A model generated the notes under the pieces. The model was not told the origin of the DNA. It saw nothing but the letters and a program-made list of their open reading frames with translations, and ran no database searches. Shown one piece after another: positions 23,773 through 34,733 of a DNA stretch of 64,000 nucleotides. Position 1 is the first letter of the stretch; each line of letters opens with the position of its first letter. Source of the DNA: Cotesia glomerata (Eukaryota; Arthropoda; Insecta; Hymenoptera; Braconidae); the NCBI RefSeq assembly GCF_020080835.1, contig NC_058162.1:8261323-8325322 (forward strand), read 5' to 3'. Position numbers and translations under genes: made by a program.

Positions 23773-24707
23773 ATAAAGGACTATCTTCAGAAGCTGCGGA
23801 TATCATGCTAAGCTCTATCACAGAATCTACGCTCAAACAGTATGAAAGTTCACTGAAAGAGTGGTGGGCTTTCGCAAAAGGAAAAAATTACGACATTCAT
23901 GACGCTGACGAGTTAAAAGTCATAGAATTTTTAACCAAGAGATTCAACAGCGGCTGTAAGTATGGTACCTTAAATTCGGATAGGGCTGCTATTGCCCTCA
24001 TCGCCCACGAACGCCAAATAGATAACAAATTGATATCACGTTTTATGCGAGGTGTTTTTAAAAAACGACCAACGCGACCAAAGTACGCTACCATGTGGGA
24101 TACGGATCGGGTTCTTCTATACATAGAGGCTATGCCGGATACCGAAAAGCTGGAAATTAAGAAACTGGCCGAAAAGACAATTACGTTAATGATCTTAGCG
24201 ACAGCTCATCGTTTACAAACTATGGCTTTGATCAACATAGATAACATCAAAATATCTACTACAGCAATCGAGATTAAAGTTCCTGATCTAATAAAAACGT
24301 CAAAACCAGGTACCTTCCAACCTAATTTGGTTCTACCATTCTTTAAGGAAAGAAAAAGTGTGTGCGTAGCAAAAACTCTAACACAATATTTGAAAATAAC
24401 ACAAGCATTAAGAGGTGATACCAAGAACCTCTTTATTTCAACTATTAAACCGCATAAAGCGGTTGGGGCCCAAACCTTAGGTCATTGGGTAAAAGCCTTT
24501 TTAAAGAAATCGGGAATAGATACCGACAACTTCAGCGCATATAGTACAAAGCATGCGGCCGTGTCAAAAGCAAAGGTCCGAGGTGTCGACATAGATACAA
24601 TTAGACGGACAGCGGGATGGTCAAAAAACTCATTAGCATTCGCTAGATTTTATAATAGACCAATACAAGAGTCAAATGAAACATTTGCACGCAAGATATT
24701 ATCTTAA
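23697..24707 (+). CDS. DIRS tyrosine recombinase
   Basis: 336 codons from the frame's first possible start, which is not ATG; the first ATG is near 23804. The N-terminal SAM-like part (ITESTLKQYESSLKEWWAFA) is followed by a catalytic domain with Arg at about residue 172 (ATAHRLQTMALINI) and the nucleophile Tyr at about 319 (FARFYNRP). The region usually read as HxxR is YSTKHAAVSKAK (282-293), so a Tyr stands where many families have His and a Lys where Arg is expected. The block IRRTAGWSKNSLAF before the Tyr fits DIRS recombinases well. The enzyme would integrate the circular DNA copy without a target duplication. Confidence 0.9.
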   Translation: MQIQGTPTCENTFPGSRTLVRKIYLNKGLSSEAADIMLSSITESTLKQYESSLKEWWAFAKGKNYDIHDADELKVIEFLTKRFNSGCKYGTLNSDRAAIALIAHERQIDNKLISRFMRGVFKKRPTRPKYATMWDTDRVLLYIEAMPDTEKLEIKKLAEKTITLMILATAHRLQTMALINIDNIKISTTAIEIKVPDLIKTSKPGTFQPNLVLPFFKERKSVCVAKTLTQYLKITQALRGDTKNLFISTIKPHKAVGAQTLGHWVKAFLKKSGIDTDNFSAYSTKHAAVSKAKVRGVDIDTIRRTAGWSKNSLAFARFYNRPIQESNETFARKILS

Positions 24708-24794
24708 AAAGTTATGTGTAACATTAAAATAAAATAAATAAATAAATAAAAATTTTGACAAATTGAATTATAATGCAAAATATCACTCTAAACA

Positions 24795-24910
24795 GCTACA
24801 ATTGTAATCATCGAGAACGAGACGTCAAAGCATAATGTACAGATCAAACGAGCTCGCCGAAGGCGAGCGAAGTTCGATCGGTATTATGCGAAGACGTCTC
24901 GTTCGAAGAT
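24795..24910 (+). repeat. DIRS internal complementary region
   Basis: The first half (to AAAGCATAA) is the complement of the left tip and the second half (from TAATGTACAGATC) is the complement of the right tip, fused over a shared TAA. It is exactly what a head-to-tail circle junction would template. The match to both tips has no evident mismatch. Confidence 0.92.
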
Positions 24911-25027
24911 GATTACATACCCACCCGTAAATCAGTAACCCTTATCTGCCCGTAATCATCTTCTTAAGATAAGCATTATAAGTGAATTTTTAAAAAATTT
25001 TAATCATCGATGAGATAAAACTCTAAA

Positions 25028-25222
25028 ATATGAAGTAAGTAACGGAGAGCGCCACGGAGCGGGGTGGCAATCTCGTGAAATAAAATTTAAAATACTCTAA
25101 ATGTTGTGGATTTGGAAGCAGCTGACGCTACTACAATTGTAATCATCTTCGAACGAGACGTCTTCGCATAATACCGATCGAACTTCGCTCGCCTTCGGCG
25201 AGCTCGTTTGATCTGTACATTA
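25028..25222 (+). repeat. DIRS right inverted terminal repeat and tip
   Basis: The inner part is the inverse of the left terminal repeat. The outer 75 bp is unique to this end and repeated, inverted, in the internal complementary region. It contains the palindrome GCTCGCCTTCGGCGAGC. Confidence 0.92.
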
Positions 25223-25627
25223 TTTATGAATGAAATGGAATATTTATTCCACCTAATAAAGTTCAAAGATATGACTGAAAATAAATCAATCCTCCATAGA
25301 CATATATTCGAGGGCCGATGATTTCATTTAAATTTGACATTTTTTTTGCTAAATTTATTGGCGTGTTTTTTTTTAATTTAATTTTTCCTGCGGTTTTATA
25401 TTTTTATTGTCATTTAAAAAAGCAATAAATTATTGGTTGAAAAAAAACATTACTGCTTGGCTTAAAATACCGATATTGTCAGTTGTGTGTTGTATGAAAT
25501 TTCGTAAGTGCAATTGCATAAAATTTTCGACGAGTGGTCTGTTTCAATTACCTTGAGAAAGTTTATAAATATAAAGATCACTTGAAAAATCATTCTTAAA
25601 TTCCTCTTCTTGAATTGCAAATAATAA

Positions 25628-25836
25628 TCTATACTAATATTATAAAAAGGAAAAATTTGATTGTTTGTTTGTTTGTTTGTTTGCATTGAATAGGCTGCAA
25701 AACTAATCAACCGATTTGAAAAAATTCGTTCACTGTTGGAGCTACACTATCCCCGGGTGACATAGGCTATATTATATTATAATTAATTTTGAAATTTTTG
25801 TTAAATACCCGTACGAAGCTAGGGCGGACTGCTAGT
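25628..25836 (+). mobile_element. Short non-autonomous Helitron
   Basis: A 209-bp element starting TCTATACTAATATTATAAA and ending GGCGGACTGCTAGT, inserted between A and T. The TC...CTAGT termini, the (GTTT)n stretch, and the CTGCAAAACTAATCAACCG and CCCCGGGTGACATAGGC blocks are typical of an arthropod-wide Helitron family. No coding capacity. Confidence 0.85.
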
Positions 25837-26656
25837 ATCTTATAAGAGAGAAATGAATTATTGATAAAAATGTTTTAGTCATTAGTATCATGATAGCGAA
25901 GAAAAAACGTAAGAGTCATATAATGCGGTTAGAAGAAAATTTGAATAATTGTATTGACGATTGAGATGTAGACATCAAGTAATATACGAGAGGTGTAAGT
26001 GGTTCGAGGGTATAAATCGGATGCTTTAACTTCGGTTGGATCTGTGAAATGCTTGCTAGGTGTTCGGAATTGACGTTAAGCAATGTGAGGTGGTAGTTCT
26101 CGTACCATTTTCCCACAATACCTCCGCTAGGAATCGATATCACGTTCCTATCCCTCTGGTTTTGTGTTTTACTCATATATATTACATACGTCCTGACGGT
26201 CACATGGATACCAATAATAACCAACAAGTTTTATGTAACCCAACTCACTCATAAACACGCACAAATACATACATCTTGTAGCAACATGGCTTGTTTGATG
26301 GATTCATAAAGTGGAAGACGCAATTTTTTGGGTTGCTTGTTATTTATTATGATTGATTGTAATTTTTATGAATTAATATTTTGTTGTTATAAATCATGAG
26401 TCATGAAAAACTTAGTTTTTACTTGATATATTCATGCCTTAAAATTTAGAAATGAAATATGATTAATTGTTGAGAGTTCAGAATTCAAATTAGTAGATTT
26501 AAGATATGTTTGGACTCGTTTATTTTCATTCACACAGATAGAAATTTTCTTTAAAAATATTCCACAATTTCTGACCTAATTAAAATTCTTTTAATAGTTA
26601 TTTACAAATAAAATGTAAAAAAGTATTGAAAAGTACTATTAATTTTTATTGTGGTA
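25837..26656. other. Non-coding DNA
   Basis: No gene is recognised. The 25990-26280 part is less AT-rich. The minus-strand frame 25916-26227 (103 codons) has no domain that I can identify. Confidence 0.45.
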
Positions 26657-26802
26657 TAAGGTAAAAGCCCCAATAAATGATCACGTACTAGTATATGATC
26701 GCTCCATGTATTTGTATATCTATATTCACAAATATAGGTATACAAATACATGGAGTGATCATATACTGGTACATGATCATCTATTGGGGCTTTTACTTTA
26801 CC
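26657..26802. mobile_element. Hairpin MITE, GTAAAAGCCCCAATA termini, copy 1
   Basis: An almost perfect palindrome of about 146 bp: GTAAAAGCCCCAATAAATGA on the left and its complement on the right, with arms meeting at TATATTCACAAATATAGG. A second copy lies at 49850-49994. Transcripts would fold into a long hairpin. Confidence 0.85.
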
Positions 26803-27540
26803 GGTAAAAAATAATATTAAAAATTACAGCGAAAAAAAAAATGTTTTTACTGGAACTACTAAAAAATTAACCGGACTCCAGTAAAATTGAATCTGAGTAA
26901 CGGTACTATCCACCAACTTTGAGGCGGCGCTGCAATCGCAGAAGACTTCAGCTGTAAAAAAAATTACACATGTCAGTGATCATTTGTTGCTTAACTATAA
27001 TTAATTTCAAGAATCTTTTATACAATTATCATTCTAATAAAATATTATTAACTATCATTCTATATAAAATTTCAAAAGAAATAGCCTTAAAAAATAAAAT
27101 AAATCAAATAAATTTATTAAATATTTAATCTTATTTAAATAAAATCTAGTTTTTCGAAAATATAAAGACCATAAAATTTATAATTAAAATATTACATTGA
27201 TGTCAATATGTCAAATGATAATTCTATTCCTTGTGTGCGGTAGCTGTATTTAAATTTTTTATTTTACGGTTGAGCCCGGTAAATTTTACTGACATAACCC
27301 TTCAAAAGTGTTGCTGTTACTAATTAATAATATAGCAGCGCCCTAACTTCCCCACGATAACAGTACAGTCCGGTAATTTTTTCATGAATTTCACAATAAA
27401 TTTCAAAAAAAATTTCCTTCCACCCATTCCTTTGTCAACTTCATTTTATAAAAAACCTGTTCACAAACGTAATTAATCACCTGAGAACTTAATTAAATGA
27501 ATTTAGATAATCGTTAATTATTTCCATTTTGATGTTACAG
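26803..27540. other. Intronic AT-rich DNA before a guanylate cyclase exon
   Basis: No element is recognised. The segment ends in a pyrimidine-rich tract and TTACAG, the acceptor of the exon at 27541. Confidence 0.6.
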
Positions 27541-27617
27541 AAATTGTGGAAGGTGTAAGAAGAGGCGGCGGATCTCCTCTGAGACCTTTAATCGATGAAG
27601 CCGCTGTTGAGGAAGAA
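27541..27617 (+). CDS. Receptor guanylate cyclase exon, kinase-homology domain
   Basis: A 77-bp exon between a TTACAG acceptor and a GTGAGT donor. It takes one base from the previous exon and ends at a codon boundary. The peptide is (E)IVEGVRRGGGSPLRPLID, then EAAVEEE. This matches the late kinase-homology domain of receptor guanylate cyclases (the region around EI(V/I)E.V..G...PLRP). Those are membrane receptors that make cGMP from GTP upon ligand binding, and this domain is a pseudokinase that regulates the cyclase. The next exon (36296) continues the same domain in phase. Upstream exons for the extracellular, membrane and early kinase-like parts were not found. Which insect cyclase it is cannot be told from these residues. 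Confidence 0.85.
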
Positions 27618-27656
27618 GTGAGTCAACATTAAAAATTGTTTTGCAAAACTTTTTTC

Positions 27657-27791
<135 letters not shown>

Positions 27792-28114
27792 TACTTGTAG
27801 ATTCTTGTATAGTTCTGATGAAAAAACTTTTATAGCAAAAGGTTTATAAAGCTTCTTAAATATCGCCTCACGGGAAATAAAGTTTATGAGAATTGCTTCA
27901 GCAGTCGAGTAAAAACTTTTTTCTTTATACCTCGGTCGAAAGTACGCATCTCTTGCACCTATTTAGAGGCAGAAAGTTAAAGATTCGTGCATTGATTAAG
28001 CTACACATTCGCCTTCTATAACAGCGGGAGCAAATGCTTTCGCTACCGCGACTGATATTAGTCATTTTTTACTAACTATGTTTTGTTTACGCTGATCATT
28101 TACGAGTGATGGTA

Positions 28115-28251
28115 CAATAAAACTTGGTTATATTTCTTTCTTTCTTCTACTTACATGAAATATTTCATATATAGATAGAGATATAGATAAAAATATAACT
28201 GTCGTAAGAGTGAGTAGATCATCCGATGTAACTTATAACCAGGTTGTACTG
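28115..28251. mobile_element. TA-flanked MITE, left arm of E1
   Basis: 137 bp between TA dinucleotides. The right end is the complement of CAGTACAACCTGGTTATAAG; the left end CAATAAAACTTGGTTATA is diverged. Same family as 30307-30689; its partner in the other arm is 31113-31249. Confidence 0.8.
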
Positions 28252-28655
28252 TACAGAGATTCAGTTTGACAGTGACGTGTGTAAAATGGATCAACTTTAT
28301 TTAATTAATGAATTATTTAGAAAAATGTACGCAGTAACAACAATTTAATTTGATTTTTATTAATTATTGTTAACTTTCAGATATTATGCTCGTTTTTTTT
28401 GTTTTTGACCGAGAATAATCTTTATTATGTTTGTTGAATTCAAGAAATTTCAGTTTTATTTAATCTAAAAATTAAAAAAAAAAATGTTTTTTAATTATTT
28501 TTTATTTGATTTTACATTAATTTTTTTTTATTTGATGCCTGCCCCCCGATCAGCAGCACTCGCTTCGCTCGTGCCGCAAATGTCGGGGGCAGGCATCAAT
28601 TTTTTTTCGATACAGTCCATGAAATATTTTACGTACTTTTGACCGGCTATAAAGA

Positions 28656-28795
28656 AAAATAGTATACACTACACGGGCAGAAGTTTGAGAGCTCTGAACT
28701 GCGCGCCGTGATGCCCTCGGCTACACCTCGGGCATCATGGCGCGCAGGATAGGAATCTCAAACTTTCTGCCCTAATAGTGTAATATACTATAATT
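28656..28795. repeat. Palindromic cap of E1
   Basis: It starts TAGTATACACTACACGGGCA and returns as the complement of a similar sequence ending AATATACTA. The inner halves are CTGAACTGCGCGCCGTGATGCCC and the inverse (ATCATGGCGCGCAG; pair only partly perfect). A second copy is split at 29528-29551 and 30234-30304 by another element. Confidence 0.75.
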
Positions 28796-29527
28796 GAAAT
28801 TAATTTTTGTACGGCAATGTTTAAGATTTCTTAAGAAATGAAAAATTATAGAGAGAATTTATCAAAAAATGCTGGTTGTAGAAATACAAAAAAAATATTG
28901 GTGCAATTTTTTTTTAATATTAAAATTTGTTATCTTATACTAAAGAAAAATATCACTTTATTTTTTAACATCTCTAAATATTATTTTCTAATTTTTAAAT
29001 GAATAATAATTTTTTTTATTTTCCTTCAATACAAAAAAAAATTTGCTTCGTGAAGTTTTTTTAATATTAATATGGATCAAATCTTTCTCAGATTTAATTT
29101 TATATTAGCAATTAAAAATTTTCCACAGAAAATTTTTTACAGAGTACTAATTCAAAATTTATCATTATTATAATTATTATTATCAAAGACTGGTTGCTAT
29201 TTGCAATTCTATAGAATGATAGTACAGAATATATGTAAAAGCAGTTCGAAACATTAAAGTGTTCATTTTCACAAGGACGGTTAACCGTATTACAGATATA
29301 CTAAAGTATATTAAAGGCGTAGTTTGTGCTCGGATTGATATTACCATTAACTTAATATATACAGTAAAATTACATATACCTTTGATAACATATATTTAGT
29401 ATCTCATACTTAATACATTAATAATTCGATAAGGAAAAAAAATGGCGACTTTCTTAATTTTCTAATATTGTAAGAGAAGTTACTATGACAGTAATTTTGA
29501 CTTGACGGAAGAATTACTAAATTAATA
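28796..29527. other. AT-rich centre of E1
   Basis: No gene and no inverted partner is seen in this stretch. Confidence 0.5.
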
Positions 29528-29551
29528 GTATATTACACTACTAGGGCAGAA

Positions 29552-30233
29552 AGTTTCCCTAGTAGAAATGAAATCAAGTTTTTAGCCAGTAACTGGCCAG
29601 TTTTACTAGACTTAAACCAGTAACTGGCCAGTGTAATATCCAGTTTCTGTCTAGTAACTGGCCAGTTTTACTAGAGATCTAACAAAACATTATGGCGGCT
29701 TTAGTGAAACTGTCAGTTTCGAATTCTGAGGTTATTAGGCGTTATTAAAATCGTCAAATAAATTCAAAATAGTGTTTAATAAACGATATGATATAAAAAA
29801 GTTTCATTTATGTGTACATTATAAAATAGATAACATCATTAGTCTGATAGACTAATAATAAATCTAACAATAGAATAAGAAAATAATTATTTTGAATTGG
29901 AGATTTGTTTTTAATGCCCACAGTCGCAATTTATATATTGTGTCATTTTTTTTCACTGTATCCATTTTGAAATATATACTGGAAATTATTTACACGTTAA
30001 TAAACACTAATTTTGATTGATTTATACTGTTTTTTAATAATAATAATTACAATAATGATGCGTACAGGTTAACAAAAAAAATAAACAAACATACACACAC
30101 TAGTAAAGATACACTGTCGGTGTAACTAATGTTTATGACTTAGTTGTAGGTGGCGCGATTTCAAGTTTTTACTCGATATCACTGGCCAGTTACTGGTTTA
30201 TATCCAGTGAAAACTCGATTATTTCTACTAGGG
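29552..30233. mobile_element. TIR element with CCCTAGTAGAAAT termini and tandem sub-repeats
   Basis: The left end CCCTAGTAGAAATGAAATCA mirrors the right end (complement of CCCTAGTAGAAATAATCGAG). Near both ends the block AGTAACTGGCCAG recurs (three times on the left, once on the right). It splits the second cap copy of E1. No transposase. Confidence 0.75.
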
Positions 30234-30306
30234 TTGAGATTTCTGCACTGCGCGCCATCACGGCGCGCAGTTCAGAGCTCTCAAACTTCTGCCCGTGTAG
30301 TGTATA

Positions 30307-30689
30307 CAGTACAACCTGGTTATAAGTTACTCGATTATAAGTTACTTCCCCTCAATTTCTTTTCACTCTTCTCGGAATGGTTCCCCCACTACAGTTTTAC
30401 TGACAACGTTTTTCGGTTATCGCTGATGAGTTTGTTCCCGCAGTCCTTTTATAAGTTACTCTTATATGAACTACATATACACAAATAACAGCACTATTAT
30501 ACGTAAAGAAATGACAAACGTCAAGTAACTTATAAAAGGAGTGCGGGTGCAAACACGAACACGAACACGATGCACACATACGCATCAAACCGAGCGATCT
30601 CGGAGTAAAACATAGTGGTGGGGGACAAATTTTTCCGAGAATTTTTTCTCCTACAGCCCCAAACAGTAACTTATAACCAGGTTGTACTG
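30307..30689. mobile_element. TA-flanked MITE, CAGTACAACCTGG termini
   Basis: A 383-bp element flanked by TA. Both ends carry CAGTACAACCTGGTTATAAG in inverted orientation. The interior holds further CTTATAAAAGG and TTATAAGTTACT blocks. Two shorter relatives are in the arms of E1. Confidence 0.88.
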
Positions 30690-31112
30690 TACTATTTTTC
30701 TTTATAGCCGGTCAAAAGTACGTAAAATATTTCATGGACTGTATCGAAAAAAAATTGATGCCTGCCCCCGACATTTGCGGCACGAGCGAAGCGAGTGCTG
30801 CTGATCGGGGGGGGGGGGGGGGCAGGCATCAAATAAAAAAAAATTAATGTAAAATCAAATAAAAAATAATTAAAAAACATTTTTTTTTTTAATTTTTAGA
30901 TTAAATAAAACTGAAATTTCCTGAATTCAACAAACATAATAAAGATTATTCTCGGTCAAAAACAGAAAAAACGAGCATATTATCTGAAAGTTAACAATAA
31001 TTAATAAAAATCAAATTAAATTGTTGTTACTGCGTACATTTTTCTAAATAATTCATTAATTAAATAAAGTTGATCCATTTTACACACGTCACTGTCAAAC
31101 TGAATCTCAGTA

Positions 31113-31249
31113 CAGTACAACCTGGTTATAAGTTACATCGGATGATCTACTCACTCTTACGACAGTTATATTTTTATCTATATCTCTATCTATATATGAA
31201 ATATTTCATGTAAGTAGAAGAAAGAAAGAAACATAACCAAGTTGTATTG
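31113..31249. mobile_element. TA-flanked MITE, right arm of E1
   Basis: 137 bp; the inverse of 28115-28251 at the matching place in the other arm. It was therefore already inside the unit when the unit was duplicated in inverted orientation. Confidence 0.82.
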
Positions 31250-32642
31250 TACCATCACTCGTAAATGATCAGCGTAAACAAAACATAGTTAGTAACAAAT
31301 GACTAATGTCAGTCGCGGTAGCGAAAGCATTTGCTCTCGCTGTTATAGAAGGCGAATGTGTAGCTTAATCAATGCACGAATCTTTAACTTTCTGCCTCTA
31401 AATAGGTGCAAAAGATGCGTACTTTCGACCGAGGTATAAAGAAAAATTAAATTAATTAATATTATACGGAAAAGGAAAAATTACATTACATAATGTAACG
31501 TTACGATTAAAAAAAAAACTAGAAAAATAACAGTTTCAGATTGTAATTTTTACAGATTTTGTAAGAAATACAGTGTAAAATATAAATATTACATTTAAAG
31601 CTGTGAAAGTTGACATTCAAAGTTTGAATTTTAATAGTATATTACAACCCTAGGCCAGAAAGTTGGATTTCCTGGCGTATGGGATATGATGGCCGAGGCG
31701 TATATCACATACGTCAGGGCATCCAACATTCTGGTCGTGGGTTGTATACTATTTTTCTTGCTCTCCACCCGAAAGTACGCAACTCCGTGGAAGGGGTTTT
31801 GCCGGGCCCGAGGGGGGCGCTGTCCGACTTTTGCAAAGCCGAGGCTTTGCTGGTCGGGGCGGACAAAAAAAAAAAGTAAAAATTAATAAATTAAAAAAAA
31901 AAATAAGTTATTTTAAAGTTTACTAACAACTGTTCTAATTTAGAGTGATAAAATGCACAGAACTTGGCACAAATATTTAAACTCGTTCTAATAACAGAAT
32001 TTATTTTTTTGAGTTGATTAAAAATTAATTTTTAGTTAGTAATCGATGGCTAAGAAAGATTGAAATTAAATTATTAGAAGCTTGTAGAGTACATGTACCT
32101 ATTGTTTTATAAACATTGCTTGACTAGCTGTCAAAATATAAAGAAAGCAAATAAAGTCCACAAAACTTTTATATTTTATTTTGTATAACTTTTTTATATA
32201 AATCATTTGTGTAGTGTTATTATTAAATAGTTCATTAATAATAATCTAGTTATAAATTATTTTTTATTTTTTCGACATTTTCTGGTTAGTTTATGCGCTG
32301 ACATGTTACAAACAGACGATGTTGTGACTGTTAGACAGTTAAAACTCGCGCCACGAAAATATGAAAAAAAGCGAGGTTCTGTGCTGCCCGGCCAGAAAAT
32401 ATGCGTAGCGCGCATGCGCCAAAACAAGCCACAAATTTTGCTCTTTCTGGAGTAAAATGCGTCCAGAAAGAGCGTACTTTCGGGTAGGAGAGCAAGAAAA
32501 AATATTAGTTTGAACAGCAATTTTTGAAGTTTTAAATTCGAAGCGACAATTATTGCTATTTATAATGTAATTTTTCCCTTTTTCTTTGTTCCGTGTATTG
32601 ACTTAACGTTAAACGCAGTAATGTTGATGGTTTATGATTGTA

Positions 32643-33400
32643 AACTTCCCGCTATGAAAATCAATGATTTTCAAAAAGTCGAGGTTATTAGTTTTACCCC
32701 AGTTTTCGAAAATCGAGTTCTCATCAGATCTCTGCGTGTTGAGGTCCTAGGAAGCTATTCTGACTATTTCTACGAGGATCTCTCTTCGTATATGGGTGTG
32801 AACTCCTCATAACTTTTGAATGCCTTGACCGATTGAAACGCGGTTGGTGGCATTTGAAAGAGTTATTTTGCTATAAAATTTTTTGTGAGTTTGAATCAAT
32901 TCGGCTTGGTCGAATTTAAGAAATCTTAAAAATAAAATTTAAAAAAAATGTTTTTTTGAGATAACTTTTAAACTGATGTATTGCTCAATTCCAAAAACTA
33001 ATCAGCTCTAAACCTCAAAAAACAACCTCGATTGCCGCAAATCGCATCAAAATCGGTTCATTCATTCAAAATAAATCGTTGTTGAAAAAATTGTTTTTCT
33101 TATGTAGTTTAAGTTTTAAATTTAAATTTTAAAAATAAATTTTAATTTTAAATTTAAAATTTCCTTTCGGATCGTTTAGCGAGTGAGAAATAATCTTTTT
33201 GTACTTGAAATTTTATCAAAATCGATCGATTCGTTTAAGGGATATTTAATTCTAAAAAATTCCGAAAAAATGTTTTTTAACACAATTTCAAAATTTTACG
33301 TCGCTTAAAACTTCGGAATAGATCATTTTTCGAGCGTTTTGTGCATAGCGGGAAGTTCCAGGGATGGCCTGTAGGGTCAACCGTTTTCTCGATTTTTTAC
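32643..33400 (+). repeat. Dispersed AACTTCCCGCT repeat, diverged copy in centre of E2
   Basis: It starts AACTTCCCGCTATGAAAATC, passes through TCATCAGATCTCTGCG and a degenerate remnant of the microsatellite (near 32790), and ends GCGGGAAGTTCCAGGGATGG...GGGTCAACCGTTTTC. All the family landmarks are in order. Confidence 0.85.
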
Positions 33401-33838
33401 TTTTTATCAACAAGATTTTAAATCAAAATAATCTTTTTAAAAATTTGTTTCAATGTACCAAAATTAAATTAAAAAAAAAATATAATTTGAATTTGGGAAA
33501 AATATTTTCATTTTTTTGTTAATAATTTGGCGCATAAAACTTGTTTCAGTGAATTAAAATTTATTTTAGTTTGAAAATTCCGAATTATTATTAAGTTTGA
33601 ATTATAGTCATTCCTACAGACTACAATTTCCTCAAAATTAAAATCTTTTTCTTGCTCTCCTAGCCGAAAGTACGCTCTTCCGGACCGCATTTACTCCAGA
33701 AAGAGCAACTTTTGTGGCGTACTCTAACGCATGCGCGCTACGTATATTTTCTGGCCCGAAAGCAAACCTCGCTTTCTTTCGTATTTTCGTGGCGTGACCG
33801 GCCTATACAGCAAATTTCAACTGTATAACAGTCACAAC

Positions 33839-34733
33839 TAGAGATGCGGAATGACCGTAATTTTTATTTTCGGTCAGGACACGGTCATAAGACCGTCCTG
33901 TGACCGCCACATAATTAAAAAAAATTTCTGTAATGCAGAATGACCGTCACGTTCCAAACGGTCACAAATTTCGTCATTTGCATCTATATAGACGTTTTTG
34001 ACAGAATTTTTTAATAAAGCATTTTTTGAAAATTGTTACAAAATTTACGGTCACATTAAAAACCGTCATGAATTCGGTCATTTGCATCTATATAGGCGTT
34101 TGTCACGAAAATTTTTAATTATAATTTATTCTCAAATAAAAACTATAAAATAAATCGATCATTGTATTACCGAATTTTACTGAGATATTTCAGTTTTAAC
34201 TTGTACAGGTAATCATTTTAAAGTCGAATAAAAATAATTTTTTCATGTACCATTTTAAAATTGTCTTTTAATTAAAAATGATTTTCAACCATTAAATGAT
34301 GCAATAAATATAAAATGTCATAAATGATATTATGATTATCACAAAAGTTTCTTTATTTAATAGTTATTAATACATATTTATCTTTAAGATTTCATATAGC
34401 TTCATATTTAAAGTTAATAACGATATCTTTCTTTTAATTAAATAATATTTTGTATCTTTTAGAGAATATTTGTATTAATTTCAATTATTTAAACCATTGC
34501 ATAAAATAAGTTATGACAAAAAATTTATAATTAAATATTTATAAAAAAATTATTTACCATATTTATATTACTCCAAAATTTACTCGCAATAACAAACTGT
34601 TATTTTGCTTTAAGTTCTTAGAAATTCACTAGATGGCAGCATTTTCGCTTGCTTGGTCCATCATATAACGAACGGTCCTGTGACCGTCCGATGACCAAAA
34701 AAAATGTCAATGACGGGACCGCTCGCATCTCTA
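33839..34733. mobile_element. Non-autonomous hAT element with 8-bp duplication
   Basis: An 895-bp element whose ends TAGAGATGCGG and CGCATCTCTA are inverted, flanked on both sides by GTCACAAC. Its subterminal regions carry many GACCGT/ACGGTC blocks in both orientations, probable transposase-binding repeats. The 8-bp duplication and ends fit the hAT superfamily. The matching arm of E2 (near 32325) retains the empty site GATGTTGTGACTG. No transposase frame. Confidence 0.92.

Larger units (their letters stand above)
20281..25222 (+). mobile_element. Complete DIRS-type tyrosine-recombinase retrotransposon
   Basis: A 4.9-kb element with the full DIRS layout: inverted terminal repeats, a spliced gag, an RT-RNaseH-methyltransferase frame, a tyrosine recombinase, and an internal complementary region that joins the complements of both ends. 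DIRS elements replicate through a circular intermediate integrated by their recombinase, so no target duplication is expected. Both ends share TTA, and TTA also precedes the left end. All frames are open, so the copy may be recent or still competent. The three frames are staggered (gag frame 2, pol frame 1, recombinase frame 3), with overlaps of gag/pol and pol/recombinase. Confidence 0.95.
27918..31446. mobile_element. Composite inverted element E1, 3.5 kb
   Basis: The left unit 27918-28660 and right unit 30694-31446 are inverted copies of each other for about 740 bp. Each unit is bounded by inverted versions of TTTTTCTTTATxxCxCGGTC followed by (G/A)AAAGTACG. A hairpin with CACTCGCTTCGCTCGTG and a C- or G-run lies in each. 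Between them are a 140-bp palindromic cap (28656-28795) and other inserted elements. It lies wholly within the cyclase intron. No coding frame with a known domain. Confidence 0.8.

Noticed and set aside
20281..25222. LTR retrotransposon
   Set aside because: No direct LTRs, protease or DDE integrase; inverted ends, complementary region and tyrosine recombinase define DIRS.
30150..30488. 112-codon plus-strand frame
   Set aside because: It runs across the junction of two TIR elements, has no recognisable domain, and includes terminal inverted repeat sequence.
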